Shown here: positions 1-10,390 of the stretch, one piece after another
Position numbering within the stretch: the stretch's first letter is position 1
Layout: each line of letters begins with the position of its first letter
NCBI GenBank assembly: GCA_018343915.1
Contig: JABRWF010000001.1
Span: forward strand, 372,001 to 436,000
DNA: 64,000 nucleotides
Direction of reading: 5' to 3'
Origin: Agroathelia rolfsii
Taxonomy: Eukaryota; Basidiomycota; Agaricomycetes; Amylocorticiales; Amylocorticiaceae
Program-made: the position numbers and the translations under genes
The notes under the pieces: model-generated
Databases searched by the model: none
What the model was told of the DNA's origin: nothing
Seen by the model: only the letters and a program-made list of their open reading frames with translations

Positions 1-316
1 CTAGAAAGATGGGTGACAATACTAATGAGCATTGAAAGGCGGGTGATGATACTGGAAGGTGCTGGAGGCAAGTGATATACAGAAATATCAAGGCTTATGT
101 GCTTGACTTATCCAACAAATACAACCTGCTTGTAAGGTATGCAGATGGGCAGTAACACTGGGTTTTACATGTATAACTAGGTTAGATGTGTTTTAGAGAC
201 CCATGTACTCCTATTGCTACCTCTTTGTAATAGTATAACTTAGCAACTACTTTGCTAAGCTTGTATTTGGTACTCCAGATGTAGTGTCTTCCTGTGTACT
301 CACTTCGTGTCAAATA

Positions 317-1937
317 CACTGAGTGACAAAACTGTCTCAATGTTTGCATTTTTTACAACTTTTGATCTATATCTCCAGAAATAAAATACTTAAAATTATA
401 CTAAAAATACTTCTATCAAGTATACCATATCTGCTTTAAATCGAGCCCTGGGTCATGTGATTTGGTCAATAAACCGTAGAGTTATGTATTATTCTTTCAA
501 GGGGTATCATTGAGACAGTTTTGTTGCCACTTAATTGAAATATACTTTTTATAGTAAAACACAAGTTATACTATACTAATTATGTAAGCAGTGCCACCAC
601 ACATTTAAATACCCCCTATTTAGTACAAATAAACACAAACAGCTCTTAAACTGCTACCACCATTATCTCTATACTACTATAAAACCTTTATCCAATCAAT
701 AAGTTTTTGATGTTATCTGCTTGCTTAATAAACATCATTCTACTAGGGATATTGCTAAAGCTACTGGTGTATCCCATTCTTCTGTTAGCAGAATATGTTC
801 TAAACACTGTCCCCACCTTTCTAAAAGCTTAGGAGGCCATCCCTCTAAGCTTTCCTCTACTGCTATATGCCATTCTATCCATCTTATTAGCTCTGGTCAG
901 GCTGATACTGCTATGGATGTGACTAAAGCCCTTAAAAACACACTTGGGGAGTCTGTGTCTACCCAAACCATGTGTAGGAGACTAAGGGAGCAGGGCTTAA
1001 AGGCTGTAACCAAGAAAAAAAGTTCTAATCTCAAGCCTCATCATAAAAGGGCTAGATTAAACTTTGCTCTTGAGCACCAGCACTGGACTCTGGAGGACTG
1101 GAAGAGGGTGATCTGGTCTGATGAGACTAAGATCAATAGGATTGGGTCTGATGGAAGGAAATGGGTGTGGAAAAAGAAGGGAGAAGGGCTTAGTGATAGG
1201 TTGGTTCAGGGAACACAAAAGTTTAGTGGTGGAAACATTATGTTGTGGAGATGTTTTGGATGGGATAGGGCTGGATATGCAACCAGGATTATTGGGAAAA
1301 TGGACTTAGAAGTCTATGTGTCTATTTTAGAGGATGAACTCTAGGATAGTATGGAGTTATAGAGTAAAAATACTAATAATACTATATTTCAGCAGGATAA
1401 TAACCCTAAACATAAGAGCAAACTAGCCATGAAATGGTTTGAAAACCATGAATTGGAAGTTATAGAGTGGCCTGCTAACTCCCTAGACCTCAATCCTATT
1501 GAGCATCTATGGGATCACCTCAAAAGAAAGCTAGCAGACTATGATGAGCCTACATTATCACTTACTGGGCTTTAGGAGAGGATAAAGAAGGAGTAGGATG
1601 CTATTCCAGTATCTGTTTGTCAAAAGTTGATTGAGAGTATGCCTAGAAGGGTGGTAGAGGTAATAAAAGCAAAAGGAGGATATACTAGATACTAAATTTA
1701 ATAAAATTTGTATTTTGAAAATGTCAGCAACAAAACTGTCTTAATGATACCCCTTAAAAGAATAATACATAACTCTATGGTTTATTGACCAAATCACATG
1801 ACCCAGGGCTCGATTTAAAGCAGATATGGTATACTTGATAGGAGTATTTTTAGTATAATTTTAAGTATTTTATTTCTGGAGATATAGATCAAAAGTTGTA
1901 AAAAATGCAAACATTAAGACGGTTTTGTTACTCAGTG
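317..1937 (+). mobile_element. Tc1/mariner element, copy 1 (1621 bp)
   Basis: The element is flanked by TA on both sides (315-316 and 1938-1939), as expected for Tc1/mariner target duplication. Terminal inverted repeats are unusually long, roughly 215 bp (317-531 and 1722-1937), starting CACTGAGTGACAAAAC. Each repeat carries the same 16-nt motif at its outer end and inverted at its inner end (CAAAACTGTCTCAATG and its complement), perhaps two transposase sites. Its length equals that of copies 2 and 3. It is inserted in an LTR-A. Confidence 0.93.
679..1695 (+). pseudogene. Tc1 transposase (DD34E), inactivated
   Basis: This frame encodes a Tc1-family transposase of about 338 codons. It has an N-terminal helix-turn-helix (residues near DIAKATGVSHSSV), a first catalytic Asp in WSDETK, a second in QQDNNPKH and a Glu in LNPIEHLW, with 34 residues between the last two (DD34E). 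Copy 3 has ATG at the start position where this copy has ATA, so the start codon was lost by G-to-A. In-frame stops include TAA at 700-702, TAG at 1342-1344 and several later TAGs where TGG is expected. The catalytic triad itself is present, but this copy cannot make full-length enzyme. Confidence 0.9.
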
Positions 1938-1944
1938 TAGTTAC

Positions 1945-2988
1945 TGTTGAAAGATTGAATATTTACAGTCTTCATATCTTTCCAATAATTCCAATGAATA
2001 CTTCAATTAATCCTCTAACATCATATCATACATGGATATTTATTTCATGATTTTACAACCATTCGTTGTTGAGATATTAACAATTCTTCACATGCATATA
2101 TTTATTTATATTCATTTATTTAATATTTTTGATATTCCATTATATCTAATCTTATCAGAGATAAGATTATCTTATCTGAAGTCACTTGACTTTATCAATC
2201 CTGAATATCTTTTCCATAAATATTAAACAATTCCATTTAAATATTCATTTATCAACATCCATTATAAATATTACTAATTGATTTTTCATGCCTTAGATCC
2301 TTGCTTATAAATTACCAAAATATTTACTAAGCAAGTTCATGATATTAGTAATGTTTATAAAATATTACTAATACAGATCTAATAATAGAATATTGAGATA
2401 AATAGACATCTTTACTTACTAATACTATACAAATTACTGACTAAGCACACAGATTGCTTACCAAGTGCACAAACTGCTTACCAAGCATATTATTCAGTAA
2501 ATAGGAATATTACTAAGCTGATTTATAAGCAGATTTGTAAGCAACTTTTCTTACTAAGCGGATTAGATAAGCACAGGAATGGCTTACTAATCTTGTAGAA
2601 ATTAGAATATTTTGTATTATATAAGCACCAGCAAAATCAGCTAGAAATGACAAGTTATTTCATCAGAAATAAGTGAGTTAAATAGTCTAAGGACTAGCTC
2701 ACATTACTAACTTCACTAACAGACTTACAAAGTCTACAAGACATTATCAAAGCCTTACTCTAAAGGAGTAACAAGTAAGTATTCTTACAAGACACTGGCT
2801 AGATAATCAAGTCTTATCTTAGGTGTAATTAGTTACTAACCGCTTTCACATTTATAGGTTATTGCCTTTACCTATAAACATCAAACAGACCATTAACTTT
2901 TCACACAAGTAAGTTAGTTGTCTTTTCTATAGGTAACTAGTGGACTACAAGTAGTCTACATTACACCTATTACCACTAACATTTTACA
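1945..2988 (+). repeat. LTR-F, solo, AT-rich
   Basis: Starts TGTTGAAAG and ends CATTTTACA (TG..CA). Flanks are GTTAC (1940-1944) and CTTAC (2989-2993), a one-mismatch 5-bp target duplication, and the LTR-A text joins up across it. No coding potential was seen. The first ~500 bp recur inverted at 27030-27524, and a related copy lies at 10787-11849. The short open frame near 2032 is not convincing as a gene. Confidence 0.7.
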
Positions 2989-3038
2989 CTTACTTAGCTA
3001 TTTCTTACTCAATATAGGTAGCTTAGCCCTCCATAGTC

Positions 3039-4940
3039 TGTTGAAATAGCAATCCATTACTATAGTGGATAGGAGTGATAGAGTTATGGTCATGCATAGC
3101 ATGACAAGGCCTTTAGAGTAGCCATGTATTGTAGTATGTAACTCATTTATTTGTCTGCGTACCACATCCATATACAATGACAAGCAGATGCCTTCAATGG
3201 CATTTTTCTAGCTTTTTGCTTTACTCTTGGCTGGCTGGCTAGCTTGCTTTTCTCACACAAATAAATCCATGTAGTAGCATGTAAAATTGCACTTTGTCAA
3301 GGCTTACGCGCTTGACTCTACCAAAGGACACAACCCACTTGTAAGGTGTATGGGCGGGCTGTAAGGCCGGGTTTTACGTGTACTGCTAGTTTGGTATTTT
3401 TATCAGATGCTCACGTGCTCCCATTGCTGCCTTTTGTAATAGGACACTCTGATCTCTACTTTGCTAGGGTTGTGTTTGGTACTCCAGCCTGGGGCTTCCC
3501 GTATACTTCCTTTGCGTCAAATAGATATCCTAGTGTTTCTTACTGAGGACAGGCGGCTTAGCCCTCTGTGGTCTACGTAACATCTGCTAGGTCTTTTTAC
3601 TGCCTAGGCCTAATTGAATAGGGCTTTTGTATCACACGCAATTGCCTCTGTGTATTGAGGACTTATGACTTATTTGCCTTCTTATACCAAGGCTTATGTA
3701 AACTCCTACTAAGATGCCCTGGAGGCCTTATACTTAATAGGGAAAGGTGTAAAAGAGAGAGAGAAAGGTGGGCTAGGACTTGTGTAAGCCTAAAGGCGAA
3801 ATATATTAGTTCTTATATATAAGTATACAAACGGGGGGTGCCCTTACCTAAAGGTGAAAAGGTCAAAGCTAAGGTTCAGGTAAGGGCTACAGGCTTGTAT
3901 TTATACATAAAATGAAGGGCTCATGCGCAGCCTTGATAGTCTGTATGCAGCCGGGGTTTGTAAGCAGGAACATGTAAAATGTAGGGGCAGTGCTTTGTGA
4001 CTAAGTCTGATGAGCAACCAATCGGAATGATGAGTCTAGTACTCCTTAGTAATTGCACAGTGATTGGAACGACCCTGGTTCCTGAGTCTAGACCTTTTGA
4101 TGAAAAGGAATGATCTAGACTCCGCCTTCCTAATATACTCTTGTCACGAGCACTCCTGTCATGTGGGGCTAACACAGCCAGTCACATGCGCGTCAAGATG
4201 TCGCCTGCAAGGTATTTTGTCCGTATCTCAATCAATAAAAATCGTAAAAATACAATAAAAATATGTACATATCCGTAAAGAAAGGGCGAAAAATATCCAA
4301 CTCATAACACACTTCACCTGGTTACTCAATAGACAAATGGCTGTCTAACCAGGCAGCAAGCCATAAGTTCTCTCTCCCTACATGGCTCAGCTCCTAGGGA
4401 GCTCTACATACATAGTGGCAGCAAACCAACATTCTAAGAACTAAATGTCAAGCCTCTACACCATGTTATAAGCCCTCTAAACATGCAGAGTCAAGCAGCA
4501 AATGCTGCAGGTAGATAACAAGCCTCCTGAATCCTAAGATGATTTATAGAGGGATAGAAAACCACTATAATGACTGGTAATTGACTAGAGCTGGGTTTGC
4601 ATACCTAGAGGCTGCACACAGTAGGAGGGAATTCATGGTGATGAAGTCAACATGCACGCCTATATATACACATGCACTTGCAAGCCAACAATGCTACTGG
4701 AGGTGTCTATACCCCTGTACTATGGCCTTAGGACCCAAGTATGCACCATACACCACCCACTGCATAATCATGCATGCACTATGCATGACTCACAATACCA
4801 ACCAGCCATTAAGTCAATATAGCTGACTACTATGCTAGGCACTGCTGACCTCTAGTTGGACTACTAGGATAGTAAGTTGGGTTTCCTGCATGAAATGGAG
4901 GAAAACATAACCACCACCATGTTCTGTGCACACCACCTAT
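3039..4940 (+). mobile_element. T element (TRIM-like), 5' part
   Basis: 5' LTR 3039-3257, starting TGTTGAAATAGCAATCC and ending TCTCACA. It is followed by the primer-site sequence CAAATAAATC and by internal sequence homologous to the complete T element at 20541-22049. The internal part is interrupted by a solo LTR-A (3295-4309) and resumes at 4315. Homology stops near 4940 at an LTR-H. The copy is strongly CpG-depleted relative to the complete one and encodes nothing recognisable. Confidence 0.75.
3295..4309 (-). repeat. Solo LTR of chromovirus A, TSD CACTT
   Basis: Reads TGTCAAGG ... CTCATAACA, the reverse complement of the 1-kb LTR of element A1. It is flanked by perfect CACTT duplications (3290-3294 and 4310-4314) inside the T element's internal region. 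No internal domain remains, so this is a recombination-derived solo LTR. The open frames inside it recur in other LTR-A copies and are not genes. Confidence 0.92.
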
Positions 4941-5280
4941 TGTGATTCCAAGCAGTATAATATTCATTTCATCTACAACTCATACTTGTTTCACTTTATT
5001 TCCTTGTCTTTTCCTCCTTTTATTTGTTGCATTAATTCTATATGGATACGGTACATGTTATTTTGCTTCTGGCATCACATGACTGACGCGTCCTCTTCTC
5101 CATTGTTTTCTCCTTCGATACACTTTAGTTCATTACAATAAACTGAAGTGTAAGTATCCTGTTATATTTCCTCACTTCTATTTCTATGCTCATTACTTCT
5201 ATAGTTTAATATTGGCATTAGGTATATACTGAGTTCATTACAATAAACTGAAGTTTTAATATTGGCATTAGCATTTTACA
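4941..5280 (+). repeat. LTR-H, short LTR-like repeat
   Basis: A 340-bp unit starting TGTGATTCC and ending CATTTTACA. It contains a twice-used block, TTCATTACAATAAACTGAAG, preceded once by a TATA-like GTATATAC. The 3' end recurs inverted at 63837-64000. The layout resembles LTR-G (repeated TTCATTGTTATTCACTGAAG). Flanks do not form a target duplication: T-element DNA lies on the left and LINE DNA on the right, so this junction is rearranged. Confidence 0.55.
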
Positions 5281-6287
5281 TCCCAGGCTATGAAGGAATC
5301 AAGGGGAATGAATATATTGATGAAGAAGCAAAGGCAGCTGTAGAAGGAAGCTCTATAGAGCTAACACAATACATTGAGACTCTAGAAGAAGATCTCCCAG
5401 CAAGCATATTAGTGCTCAAGGTATGATAGAAGAAGCAATCATTTATTAAGTAGAAGCTCAGATGGTAGAATAGCAAGCAAGGGAAACAACTACAGTGAAT
5501 TGACCCAACACCACCATCCAAACCAACCCTAAAGCTATATAAAGGCTGATCATGACAGGCCAGAAGTATCATCACCCAACTCTACTTGGGCCACTCAGCT
5601 CTCAATGCCTTTCTTCATAGAATCAATACAGTTGACTCACTGCTATATACTAGATACCAAACACTAGAAATGGTCAAACACTTCATTCTTACATGCTAGA
5701 GATTTATAATGCTCTACCATTCACTATGCACAGCCATAAAAGGCCCCTTCTTACTTTCAAACCTATTGTCAAAAAATTCAAATATTTCAAAAACACTTGC
5801 CTTTATCCAAAACACCAAATACTTCCCACATTATGCAAACCTTATATAACCTCTTTTACCACTATATATATATTATGCAAACTACCTATTTGATAAAACT
5901 AGAAAATTGGCTAGACTAGGAATTGAACCCAGGGCCTCCCATTATATATACAGGTGCTCTACCAACTGAGCTATCTTGCCATTACTAGAGTGTAAATTCT
6001 TCTGATTACAACACTATTCATATCTAAATATATCTACTTGTGTTACTTTCATTTTCTTCCTTTTATTTCCTTCCTTTTGCTACTCTCTTACTAATTTCAA
6101 GCCTTTGGACTCCCCTATCACAGGGTACTTATCCTACCAGTATTGCAATAAGTTTTATACCTACTCTATTATATGCAAACCCCTTATATACTTCTTGTCA
6201 CATATTAATAGTGGTAATATAGGCCTATCAGGCCTGACACTGCCACTATAAATAAATGGATTTAATAATAATAATAATAATAATAAT
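5281..6287 (+). pseudogene. LINE (non-LTR retrotransposon) 3' end, RNase H remnant
   Basis: From 5283 the frame reads a degenerate RNase H signature (PGYEGIKGNEYIDEEAKAA, the family form being PGHxGIxGNExADxxAKxA). It continues to about 5450, then in another frame at about 5555-5700 reads a LINE C-terminal motif ending HFILTC (family form HFLLxC). The element ends in a (TAA)n tract near 6258-6287, typical of LINE tails. The last ~50 bp before the tail recur inverted near 38548-38600. It is 5'-truncated and full of frame breaks. I assign it as a RNase H-bearing LINE, clade undetermined. Confidence 0.7.
5909..5980 (-). tRNA. tRNA-like sequence (pseudogene or SINE head)
   Basis: On the minus strand 72 nt fold as a tRNA. 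The acceptor arm is 7 bp with one A-A mismatch. The D arm is GCTC/GAGC with A-box TAGCTCAGTTGG. The anticodon arm is CCTGT/ATGGG with two wobble pairs and loop ATATATA. The T arm is CTGGG/CCTAG with B-box-like GGTTCAATTCC. The anticodon reads ATA (Tyr codon), unusual for eukaryotic tRNA-Tyr, which normally has GTA and an intron. It lies in the LINE 3' region, so a decayed tRNA or SINE head is likelier than a working gene. Confidence 0.5.
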
Positions 6288-6502
6288 AGACCTCATGTAA
6301 AAGCTTTGTAAGCTTGGAGTAACACCTGGTGATTGAAGAGCTAGAAATTGAGTAATAGTAGAGACTAGGCAAGGAAGTGTATACCCACATGACCTAGGTC
6401 TTAGGAGTTGTAAAACAGCCTTACTGGCTACCCCACACCTTATAGAGGTTGACATAGACTCTAGTTGAGTTTTGGTGATAAGAGGCAGGTGTGCTCTTAA
6501 CA
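6288..6502 (+). repeat. LTR-J 3' fragment
   Basis: Matches about 215 bp at the 3' end of the solo LTR-J at 41663-42641 (the stretch from about 42426), ending CTCTTAACA where J ends CTCTTGACA. Differences are nearly all transitions. No target duplication is visible because the 5' part is absent. Confidence 0.65.
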
Positions 6503-6685
6503 AATTACAATCCAAGCAAAGTAGGGCTTATAAATACACTATTATAAAAGGCAGCAATAGGAGTATATAGGTGCCTATAATCAATACCAAACAAGTCATA
6601 CATATAAAACCAGCCTTACAGCCTACCTGCATACCTTATAAGCAGGTTGTGTCTTTTGGTAGAGTTAAGCACATAAGCCTTGACA
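6503..6685 (+). repeat. LTR-A 3' fragment
   Basis: Matches the last ~180 bp of the family A LTR (from the AAGCAAAGTAG region to AGCCTTGACA). It is decayed by transitions and truncated at its 5' side against the LTR-J fragment. Confidence 0.65.
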
Positions 6686-7162
6686 CTATCCAGCAACTAT
6701 TTCTGGGAATTAGATTCTTTCCTACATAATGTATATAGAGCAAAATGATTTATATTATATTGTACACTAGGAGAAATCTCGACTAATGTATATATAGATA
6801 CTATAGATGAATAATATCTATGGAGGAGATTTTTGGTATACTATCTACTCAATGTGAACTAAGGTACTTGCTAGAAATAGACTATATAGGGCATCTATTT
6901 GTCTTCATCATCCTCTCACAAGAAGAATTTGTCATAGTTATCATCTTTATACTTGATTGTGAGATTTGGCTTAACCCTCATTAATATTAGGGAGTGTGAT
7001 TGTTTGGGGGATAGTATGATAGCCTTAATTAAGTCATCACTGAGCTACTTAAGTAGGCTAGTAACCATATATATAGACTTAAAGGTCCATAGTATACTTA
7101 CTCTTCTATTCAGATCCATAGCTTATTTTACCTCTGGCCATATAGAGAGGCCTAGTTCAATA
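6686..7162. other. No recognisable feature
   Basis: AT-rich sequence between LTR-A debris and the second Tc1. I translated parts of both strands and saw only short frames broken by stops, with no motif I could name. It may be remnant of the copia-like element seen beyond the Tc1 insertion. Confidence 0.4.
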
Positions 7163-7164
7163 TA

Positions 7165-8785
7165 CACTGAGTGACAAAACCGTCTCAATGTTTGCATTTT
7201 TTACAACTTTTGATCTATATCTCCAGAAATAAAATACTTAAAATTATACTAAAAATACTCCTATTAAGTATACCATATCTGCTTTAAATTGAGCCCTAGT
7301 TCATGTGATTTGGTCAATAAACCATAGAGTTATGTATTATTCTTTCAAGGGGTATCATTGAGACAGTTTTGTTGCCACTTAATTGAAATATACTTTTTAT
7401 AGTAAAACTCAAGTTATACTATACTAATTATGTAAGCAGTGCCACCACACATTTAAATACCCCCTATTTAGTACAAATAAACACAAACAACTCTTAAACT
7501 GCTACTACCATTATCTCTATACTACTATAAAACCTTTATCCAATCAACAAGCCCTTAATGTTATCTGCTTGCTTAATAAACATCATTCTGCTAGGGATAT
7601 TGCTAAAGCTACTGGTGTATCCCATTCTTCTGTTAACAGAATATGTTCTAAACACTGTCTCCACCTTTCTAAAAGCTTAGGAGGCTGTCCTTCTAAGCTT
7701 TCCTCTACTACTATACACCATTCCATCCATCTTATTAGCTCTGGTCAGGCTGATACTGCTATAGATGTGACTAAAGCCCTTAAAAACACACTTGGGGAGT
7801 CTGTGTCTACCCAAACCATGCATAGGAGACTAAGGGAGCAGGGTTTAAAGGCTGTAACCAAGAAAAAAAGTTCTAATCTTAAGCCTCATTATAAAAAGGC
7901 TAGATTAAACTTTGCTCTTGAGCACCAGCACTAGACTCTGGAGGACTGGAAGAGGGTGATCTGGTCTGATGAGACTAAGATCAATAGGATTGGGTCTAAT
8001 GGAAGGAAATGGGTGTGGAAAAAGAAGAGAGAAGGGCTTAGTGATAGGTTGGTTCAGGAAACACAAAAGTTTGGTGGTGGAAACATTATATTGTGGGGAT
8101 GTTTTGGATGGGATAAGGCTGGATATGCAACCAGGATTATTGGGAAAATGGACTCAGAAGTCTATGTGTCTATTTTAGAGGATGAACTCTAGGATAGTAT
8201 GGAGTTATGGGGTAAAAATACTAATAATACTATATTTCAGCAGGATAATAACCCTAAACATAAGAGCAAACTAGCCATGAAATGGTTTGAAAACTATGAA
8301 TTGGAAGTTATGGAGTGGCCTGCTAACTCCCCAGACCTCAATCCTATTGAGCATCTATAGGATCACCTCAAAAGAAAGCTGGTAGACTATGATGAGCCTA
8401 CATCATCACTTACTAGGCTTTGGGAGAGGATAGAGAAGAAGTGGGATGCTATTCTAGTATCTGTTTGTCAAAAGTTGATTGAGAGTATGCCTAGAAGGGT
8501 GGCAGAGGTGATAAAAGCAAAAGGAGGATAAACTAGATACTAAATTTAATAAAATTTGTATTTTGAAAATGTCAGCAACAAAACTGTCTCAATGATACCC
8601 CTTGAAAGAATAATACATAACTCTATGGTTTATTGACCAAATCACATGACCTAGGGCTTGATTTAAAGCAGATATGGTATACTTAATGGGAGTATTTTTA
8701 GTATAATTTTAAGTATTTTATTTCTGGAGATATAGATCAAGAATTGTAAAAAATGCAAACATTGAGACGGTTTTGTCACTCAGTG
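7165..8785 (+). mobile_element. Tc1/mariner element, copy 2 (1621 bp)
   Basis: Flanked by TA (7163-7164 and 8786-8787). It has the same ~215-bp terminal inverted repeats and the same total length as copy 1, and closely matches it in sequence. Its terminal repeats retain CACTGAGTGACAAAAC at both ends. Confidence 0.93.
7527..8543 (+). pseudogene. Tc1 transposase (DD34E), inactivated
   Basis: Same frame and length as in copy 1. The start codon is ATA. A TAG at 7932-7934 replaces the TGG of the HQHWTLED stretch, and further TAG or TAA codons follow (for example in the HLWDH stretch and near the C-terminus). Catalytic residues WSDETK, QQDNNPKH and LNPIEH are still readable. The stop pattern differs from copy 1, so both decayed separately after insertion. 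Confidence 0.9.
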
Positions 8786-8929
8786 TAAGGGCTACTTACT
8801 TGAATCTACCAAGCTAATGGACTAGTGCTAGAGAAATAGACTATAGTGGATACTATAGGAGCAGGGAGTGAGGGGGGCCTAGTAAGTATAACTAGGATAG
8901 CTATATAAGTGACTACTTAGGCATTAGCC

Positions 8930-9825
8930 TAGTTTGCTATTTGCTTACCCTTAGCCTTTCTATAATAATTGTGTCTACCCTTGCCTTTTTTGTCCTCCTA
9001 GGACTTACTATTACCCTTGTTTACTCCTAATTACTCAGTAAACTTGGGATTGGCACCCTTCTGCTTAACTACCAAGATCTTTTTGGTGGACTCCTGCTTC
9101 TGCCTCTTTCCAAAGTAAGAGCTGTATTTAAGCATCAGTTCCTACTCAATATTAGACACTGCAATAGTGGTAGACTTATCAAACCATATTAAGATGATGT
9201 TATGCAGATGATGGAGATTTTTTGGCAATGAGTTCAACAGGATCATCACCTTGGTGAAGTCCTAATTGATTTTGTATGTCTCCAGCTACTAGAGCATTGC
9301 CTTAAATCTCTGGATCTTGGCAACAAGATCTACCTTAGGATTCATCTTAAAAGAGAACACCCTGCTAAACAGAGTATGGATAGAGGTAGTGAAGGGCTTG
9401 CTAAATTTGGTAGCTAGCTTCATCCAGCTAGTGTATATAGTCTCATGTTTCTTGAACTTAGGTTGGACATTATCTGCTAGAGATAGGTAAATTCTGCCTC
9501 TGGCCTTCTTATCAAGCTTAAGATACTCTCCCTCTAAGGTGAACCAGTCTTAGAGTTCCTTCTGATATATAATGTACCTTTCCATATATATCTAGTATAG
9601 GCTGGACTCTGTGTATTCCATACCTAATTGACCTAGTGCTTTAGGGGGTAATGCAAGCTTAGTAGGCCCTTCCTTTTTGATGGTTAAGCTACCAACTACT
9701 AACCAGAGGCTTTTGGCTATTAAGGCATGCTTCATAGCAGGGGCCTATTGAAGGTAGTTGCTACTAGTGAGGTGGGAAATAGTAAAGAAGGTTGAGGAAG
9801 AAGAGGTGGCAGTAGAGAAAGACAT
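8930..9825 (-). pseudogene. Ty1/copia-type Gag remnant
   Basis: Read from ATG at 9825 on the minus strand, a single frame gives a copia Gag (UBN2-like) layout. A Ser/Thr-rich start is followed by a segment of the form LTSSNYLQ-W-APAMKHAL, then LWLVV, then a helical stretch ending in LLNSLPKNLHHLHNIIL, and a basic tail. Stops fall where Trp is expected (YLQ-stop-APA, LY-stop-IYM), that is TGG to TAG. No pol domain was found nearby. The Tc1 insertions on either side may have separated it from the rest. Confidence 0.65.
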
Positions 9826-10390
9826 TTCAATGTGCAATCTATTAGATTAATGTATATTAGTAATTGAATTAGTTACTAAAATAAAAATGAAATATAGTAT
9901 AGGCTTAAAGCTATACATATGCCTCTATCAGCCATGAGCCTTTGTTTTGCCTCTCCAAGCACAGCCTTGCAGCTATTCCTGAATAAGCTTAGTGCAATGT
10001 AGAGGGGCAAAGCCCAACCTAGGAAGGTATACACTGAGTGACAAAACTGTCTCAATGTTTGTATTTTTTACAACTTTTGATCTATATCTCCAGAAATAAA
10101 ATACTTAAAATTATACTAAAGATACTCCTATCAAGTATACCATATCTGCTTTAAATCAAGCCCTGGGTCATGTGATTTGGTTAATAAACCATAGAGTTAT
10201 GCATTATTCTTTTAAAGGGTATCATTGAGATAGTTTTATTGCTACTTAATTGAAATATACTTTTTATAGTAAAACACAAGTTATACTATACTAATTATGT
10301 AAGCAGTGCTACCACACATTTAAGTACCCCCTATTTAGTACAAATAAATACAAACAACTCTTAAACTGCTACCACCATCATCTCTATACT

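Larger units (their letters stand above)
86..3038 (-). repeat. LTR-A fragment, split by Tc1-1 and LTR-F
   Basis: Reverse-orientation LTR of chromovirus family A, beginning TATCAAGG where intact copies begin TGTCAAGG. It runs to the TA dinucleotide before position 317, where a Tc1 element is inserted. It resumes as a few bases at 1938-1944, is interrupted again by LTR-F, and continues at 2989-3038 until a T-element LTR truncates it. The rest of this LTR is missing. The text matches the intact LTRs at 30750 and 37244 apart from many C-to-T and G-to-A changes. Confidence 0.75.

Noticed and set aside
6258..6287. (TAA)n run as a stand-alone microsatellite of interest.
   Set aside because: It is best explained as the tail of the LINE fragment just upstream.
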